Shown here one piece after another: positions 48,401-57,221 of a stretch of DNA of 64,000 nt (within the stretch, counting starts at the first letter, position 1; the number at the start of each line of letters is the position of its first letter). The translations under genes were made by a program, and so were the position numbers. The stretch lies in the NCBI GenBank assembly GCA_963709555.1, contig CAVPWR010000008.1:620001-684000 (forward strand). Direction: 5' to 3'. The DNA is from Sulfurisoma sp963709555. GTDB taxonomy: Bacteria; Pseudomonadota; Gammaproteobacteria; Burkholderiales; Rhodocyclaceae. Under the pieces are notes generated by a model. The model was not told where the DNA came from. It saw nothing but the letters and a program-made list of their open reading frames with translations, and did no database searches.

Positions 48401-49379
48401 CGAGCACGACGAGATCCGCGTCTGGCGCAACGCAAAGTCGGCGCTGGCGCTACGGCGCGTTGACCTCCAGCGCGCTTGGAGCGAAGTCAGCTACCAGGTC
48501 GCGCGGCTGCGTGACGACCCGGCCTGCGCGCAGGAGGAGTTCGATGCGCTGCTCGATGCCGACAATCCCGGCCTGTCGGTGTCCCTTACCTTCGACCCGG
48601 CCGTTCCCTTCGTCCCCACCGGTGCGCGGCCCAGAATGGCGATATTGCGAGAGCAGGGCGTCAACGGCGAGGTCGAGATGGCCGCCGCCTTCGACCGCGC
48701 CGGCTTCGAAGCCGTCGACGTGCACATGTCCGACCTGATGGCCGGCCGCGTGCATCTGGCCGACTTCAAGGGGCTCGCCGCCTGCGGCGGCTTCTCCTAT
48801 GGCGACGTGCTCGGCGCCGGCCAGGGCTGGGCCAAGTCCATCCTGTTCCACCCGAAGCTCAAGGACGAGTTCGCCGCCTTCTTCCAGCGCTCCGACACCT
48901 TCGCCCTCGGCGTCTGCAACGGCTGCCAGATGATGAGCAACCTGGCTTCCATCATCCCCGGTGCTTCCGCCTGGCCGACCTTCCACCGCAACCGCAGCGA
49001 GCAGTTCGAGGCGCGCTTCGCCATGGTGGAGATTCCCCAGTCGCCCTCGATCTTCTTCGCCGGCATGGCCGGTTCGAAGCTGCCGGTGGTCGTCTCCCAC
49101 GGCGAGGGCCGCGTCGTCTTCGGCGCAACGTCCTGTCCGGAAATCGCCCTGCAATACATCGACAATCGCGGCGCCGCGGCGACTACCTATCCCTTCAACC
49201 CCAACGGTTCGCCAGAGGGCGTCGCCGGCGTGTCCACGCAGGACGGCCGCTTCACCATCATGATGCCGCACCCCGAGCGCGTCTTCCGCACGGCGCAGAT
49301 GTCCTGGCATCCGCCGGGGCAGGGCGAATACAGCCCGTGGATGACCATGTTCCGCAACGCGCGGAAGTGGGTGGGGTAA
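45489..49379 (+). CDS. purL: Phosphoribosylformylglycinamidine synthase (large, single-chain)
   Basis: A 1296-residue protein, the same length as the E. coli enzyme. The synthase part carries ANSEHCRHKIFNASW, THNHPTAISPFPGAATG and SVGVSIPVGKDSLSMRT-like blocks (here ALGVSIPVGKDSLSM). The C-terminal glutaminase has GDVLGAGQGWAKSILF, the nucleophile cysteine in ALGVCNGCQMMSNL, and the histidine/glutamate pair in MMPHPERVFR. It makes FGAM in purine synthesis. The frame is intact throughout. Two copies of the dispersed element are read in frame as VEKSALATRL (45826) and AKSALALRR (48432). Confidence 0.96.
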   Translation: MSQILKLRGTAAFSASRLARLQEQAGTGLTAEHWYFVETDGTLSGEELARLKELLGIPATLPAEATGTLILVTPRLGTISPWASKATDIAHNCGFAAIKRIERGVAYHAARKVEKSALATRLHDRMTESVLDSIDAAEALFHHVAPQPLTTVNILAGGRAALVKANSELGLALSEDEIDYLVENFTKAGRNPTDVELMMFAQANSEHCRHKIFNASWTVDGADQPLSLFGMIRETHKAHPEGTVVAYSDNASVIEGAQIKRFYPAADGRYAYVEDTTHILAKVETHNHPTAISPFPGAATGSGGEIRDEGATGRGSKPKAGLGGFSVSDLKIPGYAQPWESSYGKPERIASALDIMIEGPIGAAAFNNEFGRPNLAGYFRTFEQEFNGEMRGYHKPIMIAGGVGNISDRHAFKEQFPAGTQLIQLGGPGMLIGLGGGAASSMTTGTNAADLDFASVQRGNPEMQRRAQEVIDRCWQMGDDNPILAIHDVGAGGISNAMPELANDAGRGALFDLRAVPNEEPGMAPREIWCNEAQERYVLAIAPERLAEFEALCERERCPHAVIGEATAERQLIVKDDHFGNKPVDMPMDVLLGKPPRMHRKAERKTVTMPALDLGRIDLKQAAFDVMRLPAVASKSFLITIGDRTVGGYTARDQFVGPWQTPVADVAVTAMGYDTDLGECFAMGERTPIALLDAPASGRMAVGEAITNLAAAQIDDLGKVKLSANWMAAAGHGNEDAALFDTVKAVGLEFCPALGVSIPVGKDSLSMRTKWNDNGQDKMVTAPLSLIATAFAPCADIRGTLTPQLQSDKLGPEYESELILIDLGQGKNRLGGSALAQVHGVSGDVPPDVDAALLKAFFAAIQKLRPQILAYHDRADGGLFATVCEMSFASHLGVSLNLDALCYDPLMNDVDGIERVPELLDGRMRDRMVAALFNEELGAVIQIRRADRTAVMQALRDAGLGACSHIVGTLNEHDEIRVWRNAKSALALRRVDLQRAWSEVSYQVARLRDDPACAQEEFDALLDADNPGLSVSLTFDPAVPFVPTGARPRMAILREQGVNGEVEMAAAFDRAGFEAVDVHMSDLMAGRVHLADFKGLAACGGFSYGDVLGAGQGWAKSILFHPKLKDEFAAFFQRSDTFALGVCNGCQMMSNLASIIPGASAWPTFHRNRSEQFEARFAMVEIPQSPSIFFAGMAGSKLPVVVSHGEGRVVFGATSCPEIALQYIDNRGAAATTYPFNPNGSPEGVAGVSTQDGRFTIMMPHPERVFRTAQMSWHPPGQGEYSPWMTMFRNARKWVG
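45826..45853 (+). repeat. Dispersed intragenic element, first copy in purL
   Basis: It reads GTGGAAAAGTCGGCGCTGGC then GACACGCC. The first 21 bases match the copy in tex; the end deviates. Confidence 0.65.
48432..48460 (+). repeat. Dispersed intragenic element, second copy in purL
   Basis: It reads GCAAAGTCGGCGCTGGCGC then TACGGCGCGT. It is at a variable position of PurL, just before the conserved LQRAWSEVSYQ helix, where homologues differ in sequence but not in length. Confidence 0.75.
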
Positions 49380-49477
49380 CGGTCGAGTCGCAGTCGTCTT
49401 CGGGAAACCGGATTCGACTTTGGAATCGGTAGGGGCCTGCTTCGCCCAGAGGCATCGAGCCGGGCGCTGAATCAGAG

Positions 49478-49828
49478 TTACCGCCCCGCCCGGCTCAGCA
49501 TTCCCTGTCGAATCCGCTCGGCTTCGGCACGGAGCGCTTCGTGCCGCGCATGAACCCGTTCCTTCAGTTCGTCGCGCCTTTCCTGTTCGCGCTTCTCGCA
49601 AGCACGATATTGGTAACGGTCTGTGGCTGCCTGGATGCAGTTCTCCGCTTCCTGCAGGATGCGGATGCGCTCATGGTGGGACATCGACTCAATCGACTTG
49701 AACTCGGCGAACAACTCGCCGCGGAGTCCTTCGGCGCGTGCGTGGTTGGCTGATCGATCGCCTGTGACCGCATGGGCGGTCAGCGTGAATGCGGCCAGTG
49801 CGGCGAACAGCATGTGTTGGGCTTTCAT
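49478..49828 (-). CDS. Secreted hypothetical protein with a charged coiled coil
   Basis: A 116-residue protein: signal peptide (MKAQHMLFAALAAFTLTAHAV), then a long, very charged helix (ERIRILQEAENCIQAATDRY, EQERRDELKERVHARHEALR). AGGAGG sits seven bases upstream of the ATG. Two cysteines, in ENCIQ and RACEK, could form a disulfide in the periplasm. I recognise no family. It converges with purL; nothing else is visible in the 98 bases between them. Confidence 0.7.
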   Translation of the reverse strand: MKAQHMLFAALAAFTLTAHAVTGDRSANHARAEGLRGELFAEFKSIESMSHHERIRILQEAENCIQAATDRYQYRACEKREQERRDELKERVHARHEALRAEAERIRQGMLSRAGR

Positions 49829-50301
49829 GGAAGCCTCCTCGTGATTGCGAGGCCCCCACTTTCGACGGCTTGTGTAAGCGGAGTGCTACAGGCTGGTAGC
49901 AGGTTGTAAGTACATGTGAGGATTGTGGGTCAGGCGATTGACCGCGAGCTTTCGCGCTGTTGCGGTCAGTCATCCAATCTGACAACGACTTCCGGTCATC
50001 GGCCTAAGCGGCCGATGGCGAACGATGCCGGCTACGACCGCAGCCAGCCAACAACAGTCGCTGGATATTCCGCTCCATACCCGACGTTCAGATCGAGTGT
50101 TGCTCCGAAGCGGTCATCGACCGGATGCTGCCCGAGGTTTTGATCTCGTGGTCGGCCACGCAGCGGTTGCAGCCGTTGACCTCGGATTTGCGGGAGGGAG
50201 CAGTTCACCAAAAACAGTCGGTCGTTATACGATATGATTACCGCATAAGAAAAGTAGTAATGTTATTTCCGGACTGATAAATCGCCATAGGTGACTCTGT
50301 A
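49829..50301. other. Non-coding stretch at the left edge of the AT-richer region
   Basis: About 470 bases without a supportable gene; short frames in it lack start signals and family character. It contains CCGGTCATCGGCC followed by a near-reverse copy GGCCGATGG, and the same GGCCGATGACCGG word recurs at 52695, as in decayed intergenic repeats. At the right end, AGGTGA before the NYN gene is its ribosome-binding site, and TATACGATATGAT is a plausible promoter box. Confidence 0.5.
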
Positions 50302-51099
50302 ATGATCGCATTTTTGATTGACGCTGATAACCTCTCAAAGCCAGAATGGATTAAGGAGGCTGTCGAGACACTGGAACGGAATGATGGCTCCATAGCCATT
50401 CGTCGCGCATATGGCTGCGGCGAAAAACTGAAGGGGTTGTCAGAGGTGTTGCGTTTGTGGGCCATTCGCCCCATCGTCAATCTGCCCCTTCCGAAAAATA
50501 CCACCGATATTTCTCTGGCTGTGGATGCGATGGAGTTAGCGTGCCAAACTCCTCGTCCAAAGCAAATCGTCATTGGATCCGGAGATATGGACTTTATTCC
50601 GTTGGTTGTCCGGCTTCGGGAGCGGGGCATCAGAGTCGTGTGTGTAAGTGAGTCTAGCAAGTTGGCGCAGGATGCAATACCAGCTTACGACCAGATCATC
50701 TATGTTGGAGCGGATCAAGCTGTTAGCCTAGGGGTGGAAACACCCAAATCCATCACAACTTCAGCAGTATCGTCTGCACGCGCAACCCATAAGAAAACTG
50801 GAGTGAGCACGCCCGTAGCAAAGGTAGCTGCCCCTAAACCGTCAGCAGCAAAAAATGTTTCCAAGAAGGCCACTAGCACAGCGGCCAAAGCCCCTACAAC
50901 TTTCAAAGAAATTCTCAAGGCACTACCCAAACTTCGGGACGGACAGTGGATGCACTTATCAGAAGCTGCAAAGATACTCCGCGACAAAAAGCAACTTACA
51001 AAAAATGGGGCATCGACGAAGCTGTTTAAACACTTTCCCGAGCACTTTGAACTGAAGCCCGCAACCAAGCCGAATCAAGTCCGATTCATCAAATCGTGA
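50302..51099 (+). CDS. NYN-domain protein with a C-terminal OST-HTH/LOTUS-like domain
   Basis: A 265-residue protein. Residues 1-140 form a NYN/LabA-type PIN-like nuclease domain: MIAFLIDADNLSKPEW with the first acidic pair, NTTDISLAVDAMEL, IVIGSGDMDFIPLVVRLRERG and VVCVSESSKL. A lysine/alanine/threonine-rich linker follows (about 150-205), then a small winged-helix-like domain (KEILKALPKLRDGQWMHLSE...GASTKLFKHFPEHFEL). The acidic residues expected for RNA cleavage are present. Its codon use and base composition are more AT-rich than the flanks, indicating transfer. No partner gene is adjacent. Confidence 0.83.
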   Translation: MIAFLIDADNLSKPEWIKEAVETLERNDGSIAIRRAYGCGEKLKGLSEVLRLWAIRPIVNLPLPKNTTDISLAVDAMELACQTPRPKQIVIGSGDMDFIPLVVRLRERGIRVVCVSESSKLAQDAIPAYDQIIYVGADQAVSLGVETPKSITTSAVSSARATHKKTGVSTPVAKVAAPKPSAAKNVSKKATSTAAKAPTTFKEILKALPKLRDGQWMHLSEAAKILRDKKQLTKNGASTKLFKHFPEHFELKPATKPNQVRFIKS

Positions 51100-51443
51100 G
51101 TGTGAAACCTAAAATGTGCATGTAACAAGAGTTCGGTTACGCTGCACTTGAGAAGCCTGAGCGGCTGCAACGTGGCAATTGTTGTCTTTGGCGTTGAGAA
51201 ATCCTACTTCAGCAATCAGTCTGAAACGGCCCCTGAACCAAGAAACCACCAGCGCGGCCACCAAGGTCGGCAGTCTGCTGGTTAACGGACGCTCAACCTT
51301 GTTCGGGCTGTGACGGCAGCGTGCCCAGAGCAGAAGTAGCCGGGCTGAGAAAGCGGCCCTTCAACGCGGAGGTCACTGGCACTGCGCAGTGTTATAGCGC
51401 AGCGGCCATGTGGACTGTCGGTCTGGACTGCTTGAATAGGGCA
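51100..51443. other. Non-coding stretch between the NYN and OmpA-family genes
   Basis: About 340 bases between convergent genes. Short frames here (for example around 51321) have no start signal and no family resemblance. GTCGGCAGTCTGCTGG and GCCCAGAGCAGAAGT look like decayed copies of intergenic repeats common in proteobacteria. I see no terminator with a U-run. Confidence 0.45.
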
Positions 51444-52325
51444 TTAGCGCAGTACCATTTCAACTCTACGGTTTTTGGCCCGTCCGGCTTCGTCGGCATT
51501 GCTTGCCACTGGTGCCAACGGACCGATGCCTTCAGCGGTAAGCCGGTCGGCCTTGATGCCATGATCCTTGGTCAATGCGGTGATCACCGAAGCGGCTCGA
51601 TCGCGCGATAATTTCTGGTTGCGTTCGACAGCCCCCTGCATATCGGTATGGCCGACAATAAAGACTTTCTGACTGGCGTTGGTATTGAGCCACTTTGCCA
51701 TCTCGGCCAGCGTCGGGGTCGATTCGGTTTTCAGCGTTGCCTTGTCGGTATCAAAGTAAATGCCGTAGAAAACCACCTTGCCCTCGTCGCCCATCGCCTT
51801 GGCGATCTGTTCGGACGACACCACGACGGACTGCTCCATCCCCGCGACGCGAATAATCTGGTGTTGAATTGCCCCGCATCCTCCTGAGCCGCTTTCTGAA
51901 CCACAACCAGCCTTACCCCAAAACTCATCTTTCCCTTTACGCACGTGGTAGTGCACATACTTGGAATTAACAAACAGCACCTCGCCTTTTGCCTGATGTA
52001 CGGCATTTTCATAGTTGCGGACAATTTCCAATATGCCGGGTTGTAGACCTTTGGCGTCCTTTTCAACGGGATCGAGGTAATACCAGTGTTCGCCCTCGAC
52101 CTTGAAGGACTTACTGCCGGATTTTGAGTCGCCAGCTTTTTTCCATCGTTCAAGGTTGAGATCCTTGAAACGCGCCTGATCACAATTACCCATCACTTCG
52201 CCTGCAAAACGGTTGAATACCGGGTTGGGTTCGCATTTAGGATTGTCTTTTCGCGCTTGCGCCAATGCACTAACGGTAAAAGCCAACATAGCGCTGGTTA
52301 ACATTAAGCTGCTCAGATATTTCAT
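51444..52325 (-). CDS. OmpA-family outer membrane/periplasmic protein
   Basis: A 293-residue protein. The signal peptide is MKYLSSLMLTSAMLAFTVSA; the middle (residues 30-180) is unknown, with a cysteine-rich CGSESGSGGCG loop and KGEVLFVNSKYVHYHVRKG. The C-terminal OmpA domain has GIYFDTDKATLKTES, VFIVGHTDMQGAVERNQKLS and AKNRRVEMVLR, the peptidoglycan-binding pattern. GGAGAG lies before the ATG at 52325; the ATG at 52337 contains this ribosome site and is unlikely. It is in the AT-richer region with the NYN gene. Confidence 0.86.
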   Translation of the reverse strand: MKYLSSLMLTSAMLAFTVSALAQARKDNPKCEPNPVFNRFAGEVMGNCDQARFKDLNLERWKKAGDSKSGSKSFKVEGEHWYYLDPVEKDAKGLQPGILEIVRNYENAVHQAKGEVLFVNSKYVHYHVRKGKDEFWGKAGCGSESGSGGCGAIQHQIIRVAGMEQSVVVSSEQIAKAMGDEGKVVFYGIYFDTDKATLKTESTPTLAEMAKWLNTNASQKVFIVGHTDMQGAVERNQKLSRDRAASVITALTKDHGIKADRLTAEGIGPLAPVASNADEAGRAKNRRVEMVLR

Positions 52326-53051
52326 CGATCTCTCCATTTATTGATGAGGCATGTGAGGGAAGTTTTGTTATGGGGCGACAGCTATGCACTATAACTCCGG
52401 CGCGTGGTGCATTAATCTGGGTCGTACATCACCCCCAATATCAAACAAGTCGCGCGTCCGCAATGGAGAGGTAATCCGAGTGGCGGCTGATGGCCGAGTC
52501 CCGAAGTACGGTTCGACGTGTCCAATGGCCGTTAACCGCAGTATTGCCGACCCACAACCAGGAAACTCCAATCCACATTCTGAGTGGCTGCTTCCGATTT
52601 CTCGGCCGGCTCAGCAAGGGTCCGCTTCCATTTTCCTCGACTGACGGCAGTGGGGCGTGAGCCGCCTCTGGTGGCCAGGTGATCCACCGACCGTATAGGC
52701 CGATGACCGGAAGCTGACGGCCACGTTGGCGACGGTCTCTTTAGGGTCGGAAAGCGACAAAAGACACACCTACACCTGCTCTCAGTGCGGAGAGCAGTCC
52801 TCTCGCTGGGTGGTGCGAGGTCAAAAGCTGGAACAGAAGCCCGCCGGGCATAGCGCTCGGCAAGGCGCTAACGCAAGTCCCTGATTACTTTACCGGCTTG
52901 GGTTGCGGCTTCTTGCCCTTTGATTCTTTCCTCTTGTCTTTGCTTCCCATGATGCTCACTCCTCAGTTGGTCGTGCTGAGATCATTCTGCTGCAAGGGTA
53001 ATCATAGTATTGGTGACGTGAGCATGCAATTGGGCGACCGGCTGTAGCGAA
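52326..53051. other. Non-coding stretch with gene-fragment traces
   Basis: About 725 bases right of the OmpA-family gene. Apart from the 21-residue frame at 52885-52950 I find no complete gene. A plus-strand frame ending at 52884 reads ESDKRHTYTCSQCGEQSSRW then VVRGQKLEQKPAG, with a CxxC zinc-ribbon look, but has no good start; it may be the tail of a lost gene. GGCCGATGACCGGAAG at 52695 repeats a word found near 49991. This looks like an eroded accessory segment. Confidence 0.45.
52885..52950 (-). CDS. Very small basic protein (21 residues)
   Basis: MGSKDKRKESKGKKPQPKPVK, all lysine, glutamate and proline after the start, preceded by TGAGGAGTGAGC, a strong ribosome-binding site nine bases before the ATG. 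Short lysine-rich proteins starting MGSKDK occur in other proteobacteria. Function unknown. It is too short for composition statistics, so the support is the ribosome site and the resemblance. Confidence 0.45.
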   Translation of the reverse strand: MGSKDKRKESKGKKPQPKPVK

Positions 53052-54377
53052 CTACTGCGCCGCGGCAGCGACTCCGGGAGCTGAAACGTTGGCCACCGCT
53101 GCGCGGGGCAACGCCGACTCGGTCAGGGCCCAGCCGGCGCGTTCGAACTCCTGGCGCGCACGGGCGCTGGCCTTGCCGGAAATGAGCAGCGTGCGTTGCG
53201 GCGCCAGAAGGTCCGGCCGGCCAGCCAGTTCGGCCGCCGCGGCGTTCCAGGACAGGTAGTCCACGCTGATGGCAGCGACCAACTTGCCGTCGGCGAGGTT
53301 GCTGATGGTGACGCCGTTCTGGAAGCGCAGATTCCTGATCGGTTCGGCCGACTGATGATGGCCGGCCAGCAGGTTCAGGGTCTCGATCAGGCCGCGCAGC
53401 CGCGCTTCGCCCGGCAGTCGCGTGGCCAGGTCCACGGCATCGGCGCGGCCCGTCGTGCCTTCCAGCTTCTCCAGTGCGGCCACCAGCGCGGTCTGCAGCG
53501 TCGGCGTGAGCCAGGGGTTGCGGAACAGGTCGCGCACGACGCGTCCCTCGATCCCCATGGCGGCGAGCCGCTTCTCGAGCCGCACCTGGATGTCCTCGGG
53601 CGAGAGATCCCAGACGGCGTCGCGGCTGTCGGTATCGAAGCCGACGGCGAATTTCACCGGGGCGGCAACCAGTCCGAGCGTGGTGTCGACCGCGAAGCTG
53701 CCGGCGAAGGAAGCGGTCGCCGCGTCGTCGAGCAGGCGCTGCAGCACCGGGTTGCTGCTGTAGGGATCGACGCCGACGGTCTTCGCCCAGGAACGGCGGG
53801 CCTTGCTGTAGCCGAAGGGATCGCTGGTGAACGAGGGTGGCTTGCTCTCTTCGCTCGTCTCGACGGTGGTCTCGCGGGCGGTGGCGATGTCGCTGACGCC
53901 GTCGCTCACCCGTTCCAGCGTCGAGCGGATGGTGATGCCCAATCTTTCCAGCAGGGTGCCGGCGCCGGCGGCAACATTGCCGGCCGCCGCGTCGGGCGCG
54001 CTGACCGCGTTGGCCAGGAAGTCCAGCGGTGCCTTCGCGGCCTTGGCCAGCGAGTCGGTGAACACCTGGCTGTGTTCGATGCGCTTGAGCGCCTCGATCG
54101 CGGGCAGTTCCGCGATGCGTAAATAGGCGAGCTCCCGACCCGGGACGCGAAACTCGCCATGGCCGGTCTTGAGATCGAACATCGCGCGGAAGCCGTCGAT
54201 GCGCACCGGCTCGACCAGCGTGTGGCGCTCGCTGCGGACCAGGTCGGCCGGCAGCAGTTCGGCGGCGCTCAGGGCGGGGGCGTCCTCGAAGCCGCCCGGG
54301 CTGGTTTGGGCGTGTGCGGCGGCCTGGCTCAGCGCCAGCAGCAGGAAGGCGAATGCATGGGTGATGCGTCGTGTCAC
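53052..54377 (-). CDS. Secreted hypothetical protein of the RND-Pqi locus
   Basis: A 441-residue protein with a signal peptide (THAFAFLLLALSQAAAHAQ) and no membrane helix. Blocks such as VRIDGFRAMFDLKTGHGEF, DPFGYSKARRSWAKTVGVDP and ERAGWALTESALP are not from any family I know. GTG at 54377 has AGAGGAG ten bases upstream. It is the last gene of the minus-strand lipid-transport locus, 48 bases after the RND gene, so a periplasmic or outer-membrane partner role is plausible (inference). Confidence 0.72.
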   Translation of the reverse strand: MTRRITHAFAFLLLALSQAAAHAQTSPGGFEDAPALSAAELLPADLVRSERHTLVEPVRIDGFRAMFDLKTGHGEFRVPGRELAYLRIAELPAIEALKRIEHSQVFTDSLAKAAKAPLDFLANAVSAPDAAAGNVAAGAGTLLERLGITIRSTLERVSDGVSDIATARETTVETSEESKPPSFTSDPFGYSKARRSWAKTVGVDPYSSNPVLQRLLDDAATASFAGSFAVDTTLGLVAAPVKFAVGFDTDSRDAVWDLSPEDIQVRLEKRLAAMGIEGRVVRDLFRNPWLTPTLQTALVAALEKLEGTTGRADAVDLATRLPGEARLRGLIETLNLLAGHHQSAEPIRNLRFQNGVTISNLADGKLVAAISVDYLSWNAAAAELAGRPDLLAPQRTLLISGKASARARQEFERAGWALTESALPRAAVANVSAPGVAAAAQ

Positions 54378-54425
54378 GGGCGCTGCTCCTCTAGGACTGC
54401 GGCCGGCTTCGGCCGATGGGTGAAT

Positions 54426-57221
54426 TCAGCGATCGTCGGCACTCTCGGCCGCGGGCGCATGGCTGGCGTCGACGACTTCGGCGAGACGCTTGCCGAGAAT
54501 GCCGCTGATGTTGAAATTGAGCTTGGACATGATGTGGGGGAACAGCGCGAGGTCCTTCTTCAGGCGCACATGGTCGATGCACAGGACCGAAACCGGCCCC
54601 AGGGCGCGCACGTCGGCGGTGCGGTAGGTCTCGTGGACGAAGCCGATCTCGCCGAAGACGTCGCCGGGGCCGAGCCGGGCGAGGCGCGCTTCGCGCGCAC
54701 CGTCGCGCCGCACCACCTCGAGCTGGCCGCCGACCACGATGTACATGCTGCGGCCCATGGTGCCCTGTTCGATGAGGAGATCGCCGTCGCGATACTCGCG
54801 CAGCTCGGAAAGCAGGATGGTCTTGCGGATCTGGTAGGGAGTCATGTCGCGGAACAGCGGGCTGTGCTCCAGCGCCTCGCGCTGCATCGACACGGCGAAG
54901 ATTTCGTAGAGGCCGACCAGGCGGATGCGCGACATGATCAGCGGCGTGATCAGCAGATTGACGACGATCGAGGCCAGCATGGCGACGGCGGCGAGCACGC
55001 CGAACTGCGCGATCAGCGCGAATTCCGACAGCGCCAGGACGCCGAAGCCGGCGGCCACCGCGAGGCTGACCGCGACCATCGACGAGGCCTCGGTCTTTAC
55101 CGTCGCGACGACCGCCTCGTCGTAGGTGGTGGCGCCGCGACACAGTTCGCTGTAGCGGGAGAACAGTCGCACCGTGCCCTCGAGGGCGATGACGATGGCG
55201 ACGATGGCGACCAGCGCGGTGCCGGCGTTGAGCGGAATGGCCAGCACCCGCATGATGCCGAGAATCATCAGGACCGGCAGCATGCTCGGCACCAGGGCGA
55301 CGATGCCGCCCTTGGCGGAGGTGAACATCAGCGAAGTGACGATGAACACCACGACGAGGAGTGCGGCCAGCGCCAGGGCCTGTCCCTTGAGCAGCCTGTC
55401 GGCGGCGCCGTTGATCAGCAGGTTCTCGCCGACGAGGGCCGTGGCCATGCCGGGCCCGGCGTAGCTGGTGACGGCCTGCTGCAACTCGCGGACGTGTCGG
55501 TTCAGCGTCGACGAGTCGCGCACGCTGTGGCGGACGACGATGTTGGCGCGGCGGAAATCGTGGCTGACATAGGGCGCCAGGGCTTGGGGCGGGTAGAGCA
55601 GCAGGTACTGGGCGGCCAGCTTGCGCGACGGCGGCACGCGGTAGGCGTCGGGGCGGCCGTTGGCGGAGGCCTGGTTCGCCTGCGCCACCATGTCGGCGAG
55701 CGAGAGGCTGCGGTCGAAGATCTGCTGCTTGGAGATGAAGGCCTGGATGTCGGCGAGGCGCTGCAGGTTGGCCGGATCGCGAAACGCCCCTTCCGCATTG
55801 CCGTCCAGCGTGATGTAGAAGGTGCCGACGCCGGCGAGATCGTCGTGCATGACGGCGGCGGCCTGCACGAGGGGGCGATCCGTACTGAAGAAGGACAGCG
55901 GTTCGTTGCTGACCTGCAGGCTCGGGGCCAGCTGCACGGCTGCCGCGCACAGCGCCGCGGCGATCGCCAGCCCCCACATGGCGGAACGGCGCCGCAGCCA
56001 GGCCAGCACGGCCAGGGCCACGGTGGCGGCGCGGCCCGTCGCCAGATGGCGCCGCGGCGCCAGGCGCTGGCCGAGTGCGGCATGGAGCATGGGCACCAGC
56101 AGCACCGTGATGAGTCCGTTGGCGAGGACGGCGAAGGTCGCCGCCAGCGCGAAATCGCGGATGATCTCGATGCCGGAAAAGGCATTGCTGGCGAAGCCGA
56201 GCGCGCTGGTGAGCAAGGTCAGCACGGCCGGCCGGCCGAGGCTGCGCGCCATCGATCCGGCGGCGCCGGCCTGGCTCGCCGCCTCGTCCGTTGTCGCGGC
56301 CGCCGTCGTGGCCGATTGCGGGCCCTGGTCGCCGACCGACGCCATGCGGACGATTTCGGCGGCGGCGATCGCCACCACCAGGGCGGGCAGCATCGCTGAC
56401 AGGATGCTCAGCGGAATGCCGGCATGGCCCATCAGGCCGAAGGTTCACAACAGGCTCAGCGAGCCGACGAGCAGCGAGGCGAGGGCGGCGAACACGCTGC
56501 GGCAAAAGGCGAACACGCCGAGGACCAGCAGCAGGATCGCGGCCGGCACCAGCAGGCTCAGGTCGCGCACGATGCCCTGGCGGATCTCGGCCTCGACCCG
56601 CGGCGGTCCCACCTGGATCGCCGTGGCGAAGTGCTTGCGGGCGGGGACCAGCAGGCGCTCCAGCGCGTCGTTGATCTCGCTGCCGGTGGCCCTTTCATGG
56701 CGCTCGCGCACGGCGACGCCGATGGCGATGGCCTTGCCGTCGGCACTGACGATGTTGCGCAGCGCGGTCGGGGTGTCGAGCGCAGCGCGCCTGGCCCGCT
56801 CGGCGCCCTCGGCATCCTCCGGTGCGCCGGCGAGCAGGGCCTGCGCCAACAACTGGCCATCGATGCTGCGCACGCCGTGCGCCGTGAACAGGTCGTCGAT
56901 GCGCTCGACGAAAGGCAGCTGCTGCAGCTCGCGGTGCAGCTGCTCCAGTGCCTGCAGCTTCGCCGGCGACCACAGCTGCTCGTCGCGCAGGTAGATGAAG
57001 GTCCGGTTGTCGGAGCCGAACTCGCGGGCGACGTGGAGGTAGGCCTGGCGGGCAGGGTCCGTCGCCGGGCCGAGGCGCTCGAAGCCGGCATCGATGGTCA
57101 CGCGCGGCAGCCCGAGGGCGGCGAGCAGGCTCACGACCAGCAGGAAGATCAGGCTCGGCACGCGGTAGGTGGTGCCGATGCGCAGGAAGCGCTGCAGCAG
57201 GGTCGGCGACTCGGCGTTCAT
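54426..57221 (-). CDS. RND-family exporter (MMPL-like) with C-terminal cyclic-nucleotide-binding domain
   Basis: About 931 residues, starting MNAESPTLLQRFLRIGTTYR. Two RND halves with TM bundles: VPSLIFLLVVSLLAALGLP, LLVPAAILLLVLGVFAF, LALAALLVVVFIVTSLMF and IVAIVIALEGTVRLFSRYSE. Residues from about 783 form a cNMP-binding domain: YRDGDLLIEQGTMGRSMYIV and the phosphate cassette GDVFGEIGFVHETYRTADV. A TGA at 56445-56447 (codon 259) interrupts an otherwise continuous frame where TGG is expected (LLWTFGLMG). The start overlaps the LolA-like gene (ATGA). It likely exports a lipid or hopanoid-like molecule; direct nucleotide gating is inference. Confidence 0.85.

Noticed and set aside
44061..48407. 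Open frame of 1448 codons on the minus strand covering purL
   Set aside because: It is antisense to the intact, highly conserved purL. Only its last third (from MSPRLL at 45401) has real protein character; the rest is a shadow caused by high GC.
51321..51611. Possible 96-residue protein on the plus strand
   Set aside because: It lies largely antisense to the OmpA domain at 51444-52325, has no ribosome-binding site, and its composition is not protein-like.
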